From Bacteroidota bacterium (lineage in GTDB: Bacteria > Bacteroidota > Bacteroidia > B-17B0 > B-17BO): 64,000 nucleotides of DNA. How positions within the stretch are numbered: position 1 is the first letter of the stretch; each line of letters begins with the position of its first letter. Where the stretch lies: NCBI GenBank assembly GCA_025356715.1, contig JANXRU010000146.1:53558-117557 (forward strand), read 5' to 3'. This document shows, in pieces, positions 45,733 to 54,822 of the stretch. A program made the translations under genes and the position numbers. Below the pieces are notes generated by a model. That model did no database searches and was not told the origin of the DNA. It saw only the letters and a program-made list of their open reading frames with translations.

Positions 45733-46821
45733 ATGAAAGTACTTTTTTTAGCTAGGACAACATTATACTCCGTATCAGGCGGAGATACTATTCAAATTGA
45801 ATCGACTGCAAAGTATTTAAGAAAATTAAATGTTACAGTTGATATTCGGTTAAGCAATGAAAAAATAGATTACTCGGCTTATGATTTGTTTCATTTTTTT
45901 AATGTAATTGATCCTGAAGATATTTTAGGTCATGCCATCAAATGTGGCAAGCCATACGTTGTTTCTACCATTTACGTTGATTATAGTGAATACGACAAGC
46001 ACCATAGAAAAGATATAATCGGGGTTCTGAGTAAATTCTTTTCATACAATAGTGTAGAATACTTTAAGACGTTGGGTAAGTTCTTATTCAAAAATGAGCA
46101 AGTGAGTTCGCCTTATTTTTTTATAAAAGGACACCGCAACTCCATTAAATATATATTAAGAAACGCAGCCTGTTTGTTACCTAATTCAAATAATGAATAT
46201 TTGAGATTAACACGTGATTTTGGAATTGCCTCAAAGCATATTGTTGTTCCTAATGCTGTTGATACAACTATTTTTAACAATACCCTTATTAAAGACAACA
46301 GAGATGATAATTTAATTCTTTGTGTTGGGAGGATTGAGGGCAATAAAAACCAATTAAGATTAATTGAGGCAGTTGCAAATACTAATTTTAGGTTGGTATT
46401 AATAGGAAGAGAATCAACTAATCAAAAGCAATATGTAAATGAATGTAAGCAGGCTGCAAATTCCAATGTAACCTTTATTTCTCATTTGGAGCAAGCTGAG
46501 TTATTAAAATATTATCTAAAAGCAAAAGTTCATGTTTTACCAAGCTGGTTTGAAACAACAGGACTAAGCAATTTGGAAGCAGGTGTGTTGGGATGCAATA
46601 TTGTGGCAGCTGATCGTGGAGATGTGCGAGAATATTTTGATGGATTTGTTGAGTTTTGTGAACCAGATAACATAGAGTCAATTAGAAATGCTATAATGCG
46701 AGCAAACAAAAAACCAATTAATGCTAAATTGCGTGAACATATAATCAAAAATTATACTTGGGAAATAGCTGCGCAAAAAACATTACAGGCCTATCAATGG
46801 GTTTTGAAGAATAACATATGA
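45733..46821 (+). CDS. GT4 family glycosyltransferase
   Basis: 362 aa, GT-B fold. The C-terminal domain has LILCVGRIEGNKNQLRLIEA and the GT4 signature SWFETTGLSNLEAGVLGC with the spaced Glu pair. The N-terminal domain starts KVLFLARTTLYSVSGGDT. It transfers a sugar from a nucleotide donor on the cytoplasmic side. It overlaps the 2OG oxygenase gene by 4 bases (ATGA) and opens the plus-strand biosynthesis operon. Sugar specificity is not readable. Confidence 0.9.
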   Translation: MKVLFLARTTLYSVSGGDTIQIESTAKYLRKLNVTVDIRLSNEKIDYSAYDLFHFFNVIDPEDILGHAIKCGKPYVVSTIYVDYSEYDKHHRKDIIGVLSKFFSYNSVEYFKTLGKFLFKNEQVSSPYFFIKGHRNSIKYILRNAACLLPNSNNEYLRLTRDFGIASKHIVVPNAVDTTIFNNTLIKDNRDDNLILCVGRIEGNKNQLRLIEAVANTNFRLVLIGRESTNQKQYVNECKQAANSNVTFISHLEQAELLKYYLKAKVHVLPSWFETTGLSNLEAGVLGCNIVAADRGDVREYFDGFVEFCEPDNIESIRNAIMRANKKPINAKLREHIIKNYTWEIAAQKTLQAYQWVLKNNI

Positions 46822-47588
46822 TAAATTTTGACAATTTAGAAAAGAATATAGAATCAATTAGAAACCATTTTTCTTCAGCTAAGCCATTCCAGTATGTGGC
46901 AATAGACAATTTTTGCGAAGATGGAAAAGCACTTAAATTATATAACGAAATTTCAGACATTCAAACAAAAAGTCGTGATTATATGTTTGCGGCAAACAAG
47001 TTTGAAAAATCTAAATTTAAAACTATTTCACCATTATTTGAAGAACTTTATAATGATATTACATCAGAGAGATTTGAAAAAATACTTAGAGAGATTTGCC
47101 AAGAAAATGTATTTGTAGATAATGCTTTTCATGGTGGAGGAATTCATCAAGGTAAGAAAGGAAGTTTTTTAGATATGCATGTTGATTTTAATTACCACCC
47201 ACTTCATAAAAACTGGTACCGAAGTTTAAACTTATTGCTTTATTTAAATAAGGATTGGAAATCTGAATATGGCGGACAATTAAAATTAGAAAATCTTATT
47301 ACAGGAGAAAAAACTTCTATTGAAGTTCCATTTAACAGAATGGTTATTCAACTTACAAGAAAACACACTTTACACGGATATAATATAACTCATTTTCCAG
47401 ATGGAAACTATCGAACATCAATTGCATCATATGCTTATACCATTCACGAAAAACATATTGAAAAACCGAGAACAACAGATTGGCACCCTAGAGATGATGA
47501 GCCCATTAAAAAATTGATCGCTTGGATTTATGATCCTGCTGTTAAATTAAAAAACAAATTATTTGGTAGCTCAACCGCAAAACACTGA
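46818..47588 (+). CDS. 2-oxoglutarate/Fe(II)-dependent oxygenase
   Basis: 256 aa. The iron ligands are His121 and Asp123 in FLDMHVDFNYHP and His186 in KHTLHGYNI; Arg199 in GNYRTSIASY binds 2-oxoglutarate. GGQLKLENL matches the prolyl-hydroxylase-like (2OG-FeII_Oxy_3) subfamily. It hydroxylates or otherwise oxidises an organic substrate, most likely a sugar or acyl group of the polymer or an intermediate, given that it overlaps a glycosyltransferase gene at both ends (4 and 1 bases). The substrate is inference. Confidence 0.87.
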   Translation: MINFDNLEKNIESIRNHFSSAKPFQYVAIDNFCEDGKALKLYNEISDIQTKSRDYMFAANKFEKSKFKTISPLFEELYNDITSERFEKILREICQENVFVDNAFHGGGIHQGKKGSFLDMHVDFNYHPLHKNWYRSLNLLLYLNKDWKSEYGGQLKLENLITGEKTSIEVPFNRMVIQLTRKHTLHGYNITHFPDGNYRTSIASYAYTIHEKHIEKPRTTDWHPRDDEPIKKLIAWIYDPAVKLKNKLFGSSTAKH

Positions 47589-48673
47589 TGAAAATTTGTA
47601 TACTTGGAACACGTGGAATACCAAATAATTATGGAGGCTTTGAACAATTGGCCGAATATCTTTCTATTGCATTAGTTGAGCGTGGGCATGAAGTATATGT
47701 GTACACTTCATCACTTCATAATTATCAAAAAAAAAAATATAAAGGAGTAACTATTATTCATTGTTTTGATGCAGAAAATAAAATTGGAACTGCCGGACAA
47801 TTTATATATGATTTGAACTGCATATTAGATTCACGTAAAAGAAATTTTGATGTTATTCTTCAGTTAGGTTACACAAGCAGTTCGGTATGGTCATTTTTAT
47901 TCCCTAAACAATCCAAAATAATAACCAATATGGATGGGTTGGAATGGAAAAGAGGTAAGTACTCCAGTTTGGTAAAATTGTTTTTAAAAAAGGCTGAAGG
48001 GTGGGCAGTAAATGTTAGTGATGGGCTAATTTCAGATTCTATTGGAATCCAACAATACATTCAAAAAAAGTATCAAAAAAATTCAACTTTTATTGCTTAC
48101 GGTGCCACGATTTTTAACCATGCAGATATTGGTATACTAAAAAAATATAACCTTGAGAAAGAACATTATCTTTTATCGATTGCACGCTTTGAGCCTGAAA
48201 ATAATATTGAAATGATTATTAAAGGATTTTTAAAAAGCAATACAAATGAAATATTAGTATTAATTGGGTCAACACAAAATAAATTCGGTAAGTATATTAG
48301 ATCAACTTATGAAAACCATCAAATAAGATTTCTTGAATCCATTTATGATATTAATGAATTAAATAATCTAAGATTTTTTTCGAAATTATATTTTCATGGG
48401 CATTCTGTTGGTGGTACCAATCCATCCTTATTGGAAGCCATGGCATCCCAAACATTAATTTGTGCTCATCGTAATGAATTTAATGAGTCGGTGCTAAAAA
48501 GCAATGCATTATATTTTTTAAACGATATTGATATTGCTGATATTTTAAAAAATAGATTGCCAAACATTGATCGGAATAAAATGATTGAAGAAAATGTTAT
48601 TCGAATTCATACTTCTTATACTTGGGAGAGTATTATTGATGCGTATGAAAAATTAATGATAGACGTAAAATGA
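47588..48673 (+). CDS. GT4 glycosyltransferase with DUF1972 domain
   Basis: 361 aa. The N-terminal DUF1972 segment reads CILGTRGIPNNYGGFEQLAEY and the C-terminal GT-B half has LLSIARFEPENNIEMIIKGF and FHGHSVGGTNPSLLEAMASQ. Proteins like this are rhamnosyl- or related transferases in capsule loci. It overlaps the preceding gene by 1 base and the following one by 4, so expression is tightly coupled. Confidence 0.9.
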   Translation: MKICILGTRGIPNNYGGFEQLAEYLSIALVERGHEVYVYTSSLHNYQKKKYKGVTIIHCFDAENKIGTAGQFIYDLNCILDSRKRNFDVILQLGYTSSSVWSFLFPKQSKIITNMDGLEWKRGKYSSLVKLFLKKAEGWAVNVSDGLISDSIGIQQYIQKKYQKNSTFIAYGATIFNHADIGILKKYNLEKEHYLLSIARFEPENNIEMIIKGFLKSNTNEILVLIGSTQNKFGKYIRSTYENHQIRFLESIYDINELNNLRFFSKLYFHGHSVGGTNPSLLEAMASQTLICAHRNEFNESVLKSNALYFLNDIDIADILKNRLPNIDRNKMIEENVIRIHTSYTWESIIDAYEKLMIDVK

Positions 48674-49944
48674 TGCAACTATCATTCGAACATATACATC
48701 AAAAAATACATCAATGGTTATTAATTGCAATTGCTTTTACATTGGCATTTCCAATAAAATATAATAGTTGGGCAATTGCACTTTGTACGTTGAATTGGAT
48801 AGTTTCAGGGAATTGGATAAACAAAATAAAGAATTGTTATAAAGACCGAATAAGCATTTTACTTTTGTTGCTTTTTTTATTTCACGTACTAGGCACCTTA
48901 TTAAGCAATAACACACATGAAGCATTAGCCATTTTGGAACGCAGGTCTTCCTTGATTTTACTACCACTTCTAATTATTGGAAATAAAAACTTAACAAATG
49001 CTATCATACAAAAAGTATCTTTTTCTTTTGTTATAGGAATTGTAATATCATTAATTTATTGCATATTTAGGGCATACATAAGATACCAATCACGACCCGT
49101 TATAGCTGAATTTTTTTATCATGATTTATCATCTGCCGTGAATATGAACGCTATTTATATGGCAGCTTATTGTATTTTAGGATTACATATAGTTATTCAT
49201 TATTCTAATAGTATAAATACATATTTAGCTATTTCATTATCATGTATTTTATTAGTGGGATGCATTATGCTCAATTCAAAAATGATGTTTGTTGTTTTGG
49301 CAATAGGTATTACTTATAAACTATTATCTGATAAAATTAATTTAAAATCAGTAATGACCTCAATAGTCATATTTGTTGTGTTAGGGTTGATGATTATGCT
49401 AATACCAGAAACCAGAAAAAGAGTATCGTATGAACTTACCTCTAATTTTGAAGTGCTACATCAAGATCAATTTAGGTATGATACACATTTTACAGGAACA
49501 TCTTTAAGGTTACTCATTTGGAAATATTGTTTTGCTATTCAAAATCGAGAAAAAGCATGGTTAACAGGTGTAGGCATAGGAGATTTTCAAGATCAATTAA
49601 ATTCACAATATTCAACTGTAGGGATGTATACTGGAAACCCTGCTCTTCATGATAAGGGATATTTGGAATACGGACCACATAATGAATATATTGAAGTACT
49701 GTTTTCCTTAGGTATATTTGCTCTGCTTGTGTTAGTCTATATTTTTTTTACACTTATAAAAGAGTCAATAGCATTAAACCAATATCTTCTAGTTCAGTTG
49801 ATGTTACTCATTTTATTTTTTTGTTTTACGGAGTCTGTTCTAAGCACAAATAAGGGAATTATTTTCTTCGTATTTTTTGTGGTTTTGTATAGGCATAAAA
49901 TCGATAAAAATAAACTAAGTTTGGATGTGCTTTATGTGAAATAA
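48670..49944 (+). CDS. O-antigen ligase (Wzy_C) family protein
   Basis: 424 aa with about ten membrane segments. The large loop has GTSLRLLIWKYCFAIQNREK and GVGIGDFQDQLNSQY, then YGPHNEYIEVLFSLGIFALL, whose H-N/E signature is typical of the Wzy_C domain. It joins a polymer to its acceptor or polymerises repeat units in the periplasm. It overlaps the GT4 gene by 4 bases. Confidence 0.87.
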   Translation: MMQLSFEHIHQKIHQWLLIAIAFTLAFPIKYNSWAIALCTLNWIVSGNWINKIKNCYKDRISILLLLLFLFHVLGTLLSNNTHEALAILERRSSLILLPLLIIGNKNLTNAIIQKVSFSFVIGIVISLIYCIFRAYIRYQSRPVIAEFFYHDLSSAVNMNAIYMAAYCILGLHIVIHYSNSINTYLAISLSCILLVGCIMLNSKMMFVVLAIGITYKLLSDKINLKSVMTSIVIFVVLGLMIMLIPETRKRVSYELTSNFEVLHQDQFRYDTHFTGTSLRLLIWKYCFAIQNREKAWLTGVGIGDFQDQLNSQYSTVGMYTGNPALHDKGYLEYGPHNEYIEVLFSLGIFALLVLVYIFFTLIKESIALNQYLLVQLMLLILFFCFTESVLSTNKGIIFFVFFVVLYRHKIDKNKLSLDVLYVK

Positions 49945-49948
49945 ATTA

Positions 49949-50656
49949 ATGCAAGCAAATATTAACAAAATAATTCCGCTCGAAAATAGGGTAAAAACAG
50001 AGTTGCCAAATTCATTTTATGGAATTATTAAACTCTCTTCTATAGAACCTTTGGATAAACTTGAAAATTTCATTCTAAAAAGACTCTTTGATATTGTGTT
50101 CTCAATTATCATTCTCATATTGTTTTTATCGTGGTTAATTCCACTGTTTGCTCTATTAATCAAGCTTACTTCAAAAGGTCCGATTTTTTTTATTCAAAAA
50201 AGAACTGGTATGCACAATAAAACTTTTTTATGTATTAAGCTTCGCTCTATGTATGTAAATGAATATTCGAACACCAGTCATGCTATAAAAAATGACTCCC
50301 GCGTAACAATGGTTGGATACTATTTACGGAAATTTAGTTTGGATGAATTACCTCAATTCGTAAATGTGCTTTTGGGACAAATGTCGGTTGTTGGTCCACG
50401 ACCATTAATGTTAAAACATACCGAGGAATATGCTCAACAGTTGGATAGTTTTATGCTTCGTCATAGAGTAAAACCTGGCATTACGGGATTATCGCAGGTG
50501 AAAGGATATAGAGGTGAAATGTTTGAAAAACGAATGCTTAAAAACAGGTTAAAGTTGGATTTATTCTATCTCAGTAATTGGAATATTTTTTTGGATATAG
50601 AAATTGTTTTTGAAAGCATAAAATTAATGTTGTTTGGTGATGACAACGCATATTAA
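49949..50656 (+). CDS. Initiating sugar-phosphate transferase
   Basis: 235 aa. The bacterial sugar transferase domain starts with KRLFDIVFSIIILILFL, which includes the single membrane helix, and carries KLRSMYVNEY, LRKFSLDELPQFVNVLLG, SVVGPRP and RHRVKPGITGLSQVKG. It transfers a sugar phosphate from UDP-sugar to undecaprenyl phosphate, the first step in making the repeat unit. The short form lacks the N-terminal membrane domain of WcaJ-type enzymes. It overlaps the next gene by 17 bases. Confidence 0.93.
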   Translation: MQANINKIIPLENRVKTELPNSFYGIIKLSSIEPLDKLENFILKRLFDIVFSIIILILFLSWLIPLFALLIKLTSKGPIFFIQKRTGMHNKTFLCIKLRSMYVNEYSNTSHAIKNDSRVTMVGYYLRKFSLDELPQFVNVLLGQMSVVGPRPLMLKHTEEYAQQLDSFMLRHRVKPGITGLSQVKGYRGEMFEKRMLKNRLKLDLFYLSNWNIFLDIEIVFESIKLMLFGDDNAY

Positions 50657-52190
50657 TCAACCAAAAATATTTCTGTATTTAATTCCAACCTGCCTATTAG
50701 GAATCTATTTTATAATGTTATCATCAACAAAACCAATTGGTGATTTTGGCAATTATTATTATGCGTCAAAATTTCTTTTAAACGGAAACTGGGGGCAATG
50801 GATTTATGAACCGTCAAAATTTAATTTAGCCGTGTATGAATTGGGGCAACGTGATTTTTTTCTTAACTATACTCCGGTTCCTCCTTTCAGTGCTATTCTC
50901 TATTTGCCTTTTAGTATTATGCAGGTGTCTATTTCAAAATTGATATGGGATATACTTACTTTTTCTTTTTTTATTTTTAGCGTTATAAAGCTACAAACTC
51001 ATCTAAAATTCAACCACCGTATTTTACTTTTTATACCATTAATAATTTATACTCCCTTACGAAATGGATTATACGAAGGGCAATCTTATTTACTATTATT
51101 TTCATTACTCTCATTAGGCTTTATTTTTTATCAAACGGATAAATTATTGCTAGCTGCGTTATTTTGGAGTTTATGTATTCATCTAAAAATAAGCCCTGCA
51201 TTTGTGTTATTTTTTTTACTTTTTCAAAAAGATATAAAAGCTATTATTTACTTAATAATATGCACCTTAAGTTTCATTATAATATCCATCCCTTTTATAG
51301 GATTTTCTGTTTGGCAACATTATCTATTAGATATTATTCCCCGGCTGTTTAATGGAGAAATTAATAATACCTACGCTATCAGCTATCAAAGTATGCAGGT
51401 ATTATTAAAAACTATGTTAGTGCCAGATTTAATGCATAATCATTTTGCTTGGTTTAATAACCCAACTATGTATAAAAAGCTATCTATTTTTTTTATCACA
51501 CTAATTTATGGAATTACTATTTTGTGTTCACTTACCAAATCAAGTAAGGAAAGTAAATTTAGTTTATGGTTAATAACCTCATTACTTGTGAGTGGATATG
51601 GCAATAGTTTTAGTATGCTATTATTATTAATTCCAAGCCTTTTATTGTATCATCAATTAATCTTAAAACCTACATTATCTATCTTGTTTCTATTTTGTTT
51701 AATCATCACCATAAATCTTCCTATTCATTTTTTTGCCAACGATAATATGTTGACTCATTTTCCAAGACTATATGGCTTAATCATTTTATTCATATTAAGC
51801 ATTAGTTTAATAGAAATCCGATTTAAGTATTATTATCTTATACCCTTATTAGTAATTTATTTTATACCATATAATAATACAGTTTATGCTCAAAATTATT
51901 TATTTGATAAGGAAGAAGCATTGCTCATTTACGATTTTAAAACAAATGAGCGCTCTATAACGATTCATTTCTTTGATAATAATGGACCTCAGTATAAAAC
52001 TATTTTTATTCCGCATAAATTTGAAGGAAGAAAAGTGACTTACGATACAACATATTTTCATCACAATGATGAAAATATTATAAAAAGTTGTTCAATAAAT
52101 GATAGTATTTATATTTACCTTTCTGATAAAAACAGAGGAGTGGGGTTTTATACAATTAGATTTAATCATTTAAAAAAATATTCCTATTAA
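50640..52190 (+). CDS. GT87-like membrane glycosyltransferase
   Basis: 516 aa from the ATG at 50640; the two preceding codons are TTG and GTG. It has at least ten membrane segments and a first-loop acidic pattern (PIGDFGNYYYASKFLLNGNW) typical of GT87/DUF2029 polyprenol-dependent enzymes, with LRNGLYEGQSYLLLFSLLSL further on. A soluble C-terminal beta-rich part of about 90 residues faces the periplasm. It would use a polyprenyl-phosphate donor in the periplasm. Fold assignment is good, role open. Confidence 0.75.
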   Translation: MTTHINQPKIFLYLIPTCLLGIYFIMLSSTKPIGDFGNYYYASKFLLNGNWGQWIYEPSKFNLAVYELGQRDFFLNYTPVPPFSAILYLPFSIMQVSISKLIWDILTFSFFIFSVIKLQTHLKFNHRILLFIPLIIYTPLRNGLYEGQSYLLLFSLLSLGFIFYQTDKLLLAALFWSLCIHLKISPAFVLFFLLFQKDIKAIIYLIICTLSFIIISIPFIGFSVWQHYLLDIIPRLFNGEINNTYAISYQSMQVLLKTMLVPDLMHNHFAWFNNPTMYKKLSIFFITLIYGITILCSLTKSSKESKFSLWLITSLLVSGYGNSFSMLLLLIPSLLLYHQLILKPTLSILFLFCLIITINLPIHFFANDNMLTHFPRLYGLIILFILSISLIEIRFKYYYLIPLLVIYFIPYNNTVYAQNYLFDKEEALLIYDFKTNERSITIHFFDNNGPQYKTIFIPHKFEGRKVTYDTTYFHHNDENIIKSCSINDSIYIYLSDKNRGVGFYTIRFNHLKKYSY

Positions 52191-52253
52191 ATGAACATAC
52201 AAACATTACCTCGCATTAATAATAAATTTATATTGCAATGCAAATACTAAATC

Positions 52254-53441
52254 TTGGCTCTGATTAAACCCAAAAATCTTGATCGATTATATATTATAGC
52301 ATCGCATTCGGCAAGCCAGTTTTTGCCAAGCGCAGCTAATATGCTTACCTCAGTAATTGTAATTAGAATGCTAATACCTGAGTGGTGGGGGCAGATAACA
52401 GTTTTACAATTATATATGTATTTGGCAACCCAATTTTGCGCATGGGGGAATAAAGATTTTTTAATGAAACGATTTAGTGAAAATCCATCACAAATTCCTA
52501 CGTTATGGATGGACTCTTTTAGTGCTCGTTTTTTTCTTCTTGTGCCTGCGATTATAGGTACTGTATTTATTACTCAGGATTTGACTTCTGTTTTCTATCT
52601 TATCATTTGGCTTCTTTTAAGATTCTTACTTCAATCATTTGATGCTCCAATTGTTTTTAATAGAAATTTTGTAATGGTAATTATTTCGGAAGCTATTGCA
52701 ATAATTATTACTGCCACAGGGCTCTTAATATATCGTAAATATATTTCTTATAATGATGTACTTCTAATTTTAACAATTGGATATTTTATAAAAACTTGTA
52801 TTCAAACTTATTATTACAAAGAATATTTTAAGTATCCATTTTCTTTTATCCCCAATATTAAAAAGCTCAAAATATTGCTTCCATTTATGATGTTAGGTTT
52901 TGCGGGAGTGATGCAACAAAAATCGGATATGATATGTGTGGTATGGTTATGTAATAAAATTGAAGTGGCACAATATCAAGTATTCAGCGGACTATTGATT
53001 TTTACGCAAATGATTCCAGGATTAGTGGCCGGACCATATATAAAAAACCTGTATCGTATTTCATCCACATCGTACAAAAAAATTCAGCTTCAGTTTTCCA
53101 TTTTGGGGATTCTTATATCCACTATATTATCAATACTCACATATTTCGTAATTACATATATTTACCATTTTAGTTTACCAATAACTATTTATTTGCTTGG
53201 TTTTTTATACGGATTGTTTACTTATTTTTATATGTTACAAATCTATTTACTTTTTAAAGATCAAAAGCAAAATCAGGTAATGATAATTAGTATCATATCC
53301 ATCGTTATCAATTTTATTTTATGCTTTATTTTTATACCTTTTTGGGGAATACAGGGCGCTGTAATAGCAAATGTAATTACACAAATTGTTTTATTTGCTG
53401 CATACAAATATTATTGGAAGCAAACGCAAGCGATTAAGTAA
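52254..53441 (+). CDS. Wzx-like oligosaccharide flippase
   Basis: 395 aa with about twelve membrane segments, as in the MOP/PST superfamily (SASQFLPSAANMLTSVIVIRM; MLGFAGVMQQKSDMICVVWL; GIQGAVIANVITQIVLFAAY). It would flip the lipid-linked repeat unit across the inner membrane. The start codon is TTG at 52254: a stop lies two codons upstream and the next in-frame ATG is within the first membrane segment. It ends just before the lipoprotein gene at 53443. Confidence 0.87.
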   Translation: MALIKPKNLDRLYIIASHSASQFLPSAANMLTSVIVIRMLIPEWWGQITVLQLYMYLATQFCAWGNKDFLMKRFSENPSQIPTLWMDSFSARFFLLVPAIIGTVFITQDLTSVFYLIIWLLLRFLLQSFDAPIVFNRNFVMVIISEAIAIIITATGLLIYRKYISYNDVLLILTIGYFIKTCIQTYYYKEYFKYPFSFIPNIKKLKILLPFMMLGFAGVMQQKSDMICVVWLCNKIEVAQYQVFSGLLIFTQMIPGLVAGPYIKNLYRISSTSYKKIQLQFSILGILISTILSILTYFVITYIYHFSLPITIYLLGFLYGLFTYFYMLQIYLLFKDQKQNQVMIISIISIVINFILCFIFIPFWGIQGAVIANVITQIVLFAAYKYYWKQTQAIK

Positions 53442-53442
53442 T

Positions 53443-54600
53443 ATGAAAATTGCCCGACTATTTTTCTCAATTATTATGCTCTTAATTGTGTTTGATTCAT
53501 GTAAACGTGATGCCGAAATTACTATTCCACAACATGACTATTCTATAAATCTTCGTTGGAATCAGGCTTATGAAAATGAAACAAAGGAAAATGTAGAAAC
53601 CGGACTTTTATGGGTATTTAGCTTTTTAGGTGCAGATATTCCTAAGGGCAGTTTTAATCAAGCGAAGACATGGGGAAATAATATTCTGAAAATTGATTTA
53701 AGTAAAGTTGGATTTAATCCGATTGCGCTGAACGCTTTTTCAAAATTATTACCACAACTCAAACAAAGCGAAGAGTATCAAAAAATTAATGCAATAGATA
53801 TAGGGCGTTTTATTATGCTCACTCTTAATTCATCAAATCATTATTATGCGATTACTGGTGCATCTAATAATTTCTTACCTGTTAAAGCGAACCATTTTTT
53901 TGATTCTGTAAGTGTGGCTATTACTCAATCGACAATTACACTTACGAATAGATTAATTGAAGTTCCAGATTCAAATGTGAAAGCTATTTTAAATTTAGTT
54001 TTTATTGCCAATGAATGTGATGGAAGTGTTGCCAATGGAACGCAAATAGTATACGAGCATGAAGTAGCGGAGTTAATGCCTAACGGACAATTTAGGTTTA
54101 GTATTTATGACGTGCAAAATAACTTATTGGAAGTTTCAAATACAGCTAAAACAAATTCAGGAAAACCGTCAAAATGTTTATGGTGCCATGAAATTAATAT
54201 CCAAACTTTTCATACTATTCAAACCGATGTTCCAGGATATTATGGAGCTGATATGTTTAAACATGTTGTTTCATCAAATACATTGACATTGAATAGTTAT
54301 AGAAATACATTAAAAAGTGATATTGATTTTAGCAAAACTCAAGATCATACATTTGCTGAGTTGTTATATATTTCATTTATGGAACCCTCCTCATTAAGAT
54401 TAGCCATTGAGTGGAATATGGGCGAAAGTGAGGTGAAGAATTTATTGATAGGAATTCCAACTCATATTAACGCAGAATTTAATTTTTTAGGAACTCTTTA
54501 CGATAGAAAAGATATTGATTCATTTGCACCATACAAAGGAATAAAAGTTCCAGATTCTGCAAGAGAATATTCTCCTTATGAACCTAATTTGATTAAATAA
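53443..54600 (+). CDS. Lipoprotein with CxxCH haem-type motif
   Basis: 385 aa from the ATG at 53443, which gives a lipoprotein signal with lipobox VFDSC (residues 15-19); an upstream ATG at 53386 falls within the flippase gene. The mature part is beta-rich. Around residue 245 is SKCLWCHEIN, a CxxCH motif able to bind one c-type haem. No other haem site or known domain is seen. It begins 1 base after the flippase stop. A single haem lipoprotein, or a Cys-Cys-His metal site, are both possible. Confidence 0.7.
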   Translation: MKIARLFFSIIMLLIVFDSCKRDAEITIPQHDYSINLRWNQAYENETKENVETGLLWVFSFLGADIPKGSFNQAKTWGNNILKIDLSKVGFNPIALNAFSKLLPQLKQSEEYQKINAIDIGRFIMLTLNSSNHYYAITGASNNFLPVKANHFFDSVSVAITQSTITLTNRLIEVPDSNVKAILNLVFIANECDGSVANGTQIVYEHEVAELMPNGQFRFSIYDVQNNLLEVSNTAKTNSGKPSKCLWCHEINIQTFHTIQTDVPGYYGADMFKHVVSSNTLTLNSYRNTLKSDIDFSKTQDHTFAELLYISFMEPSSLRLAIEWNMGESEVKNLLIGIPTHINAEFNFLGTLYDRKDIDSFAPYKGIKVPDSAREYSPYEPNLIK

Positions 54601-54809
54601 TAAAAGAGCTTAAAAGAAAAAATGAAATCGATTAATGTAAATGTTTATCCAACTCATTTTTTTATGCTTCTAACAAACTAAATTATCGAGTTTAAAACTT
54701 TATTTATTGTACGTATATATTTTTGAGCGTATAAATGAAGTGTTATCGTTTACCAATTTTACCATAATGTATTTAGAGATATTAATAGTAAATCGTATCC
54801 ATACTTTAT

Positions 54810-54817
54810 TAAATTTG
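54810..54817 (+). promoter_or_regulatory. -7 element of the radical SAM operon
   Basis: TAAATTTG matches TAnnTTTG exactly and ends 5 bases before the ATG at 54823. No TTG -33 box is obvious. The 222 bases between the lipoprotein gene and this operon have no ORF and no B12-riboswitch-like fold that I can see. Confidence 0.4.
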
Positions 54818-54822
54818 TTACT

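Noticed and set aside
54601..54822. Cobalamin riboswitch before the radical SAM set
   Set aside because: No B12-box-like sequence or consistent stems could be seen in the 222 bases.
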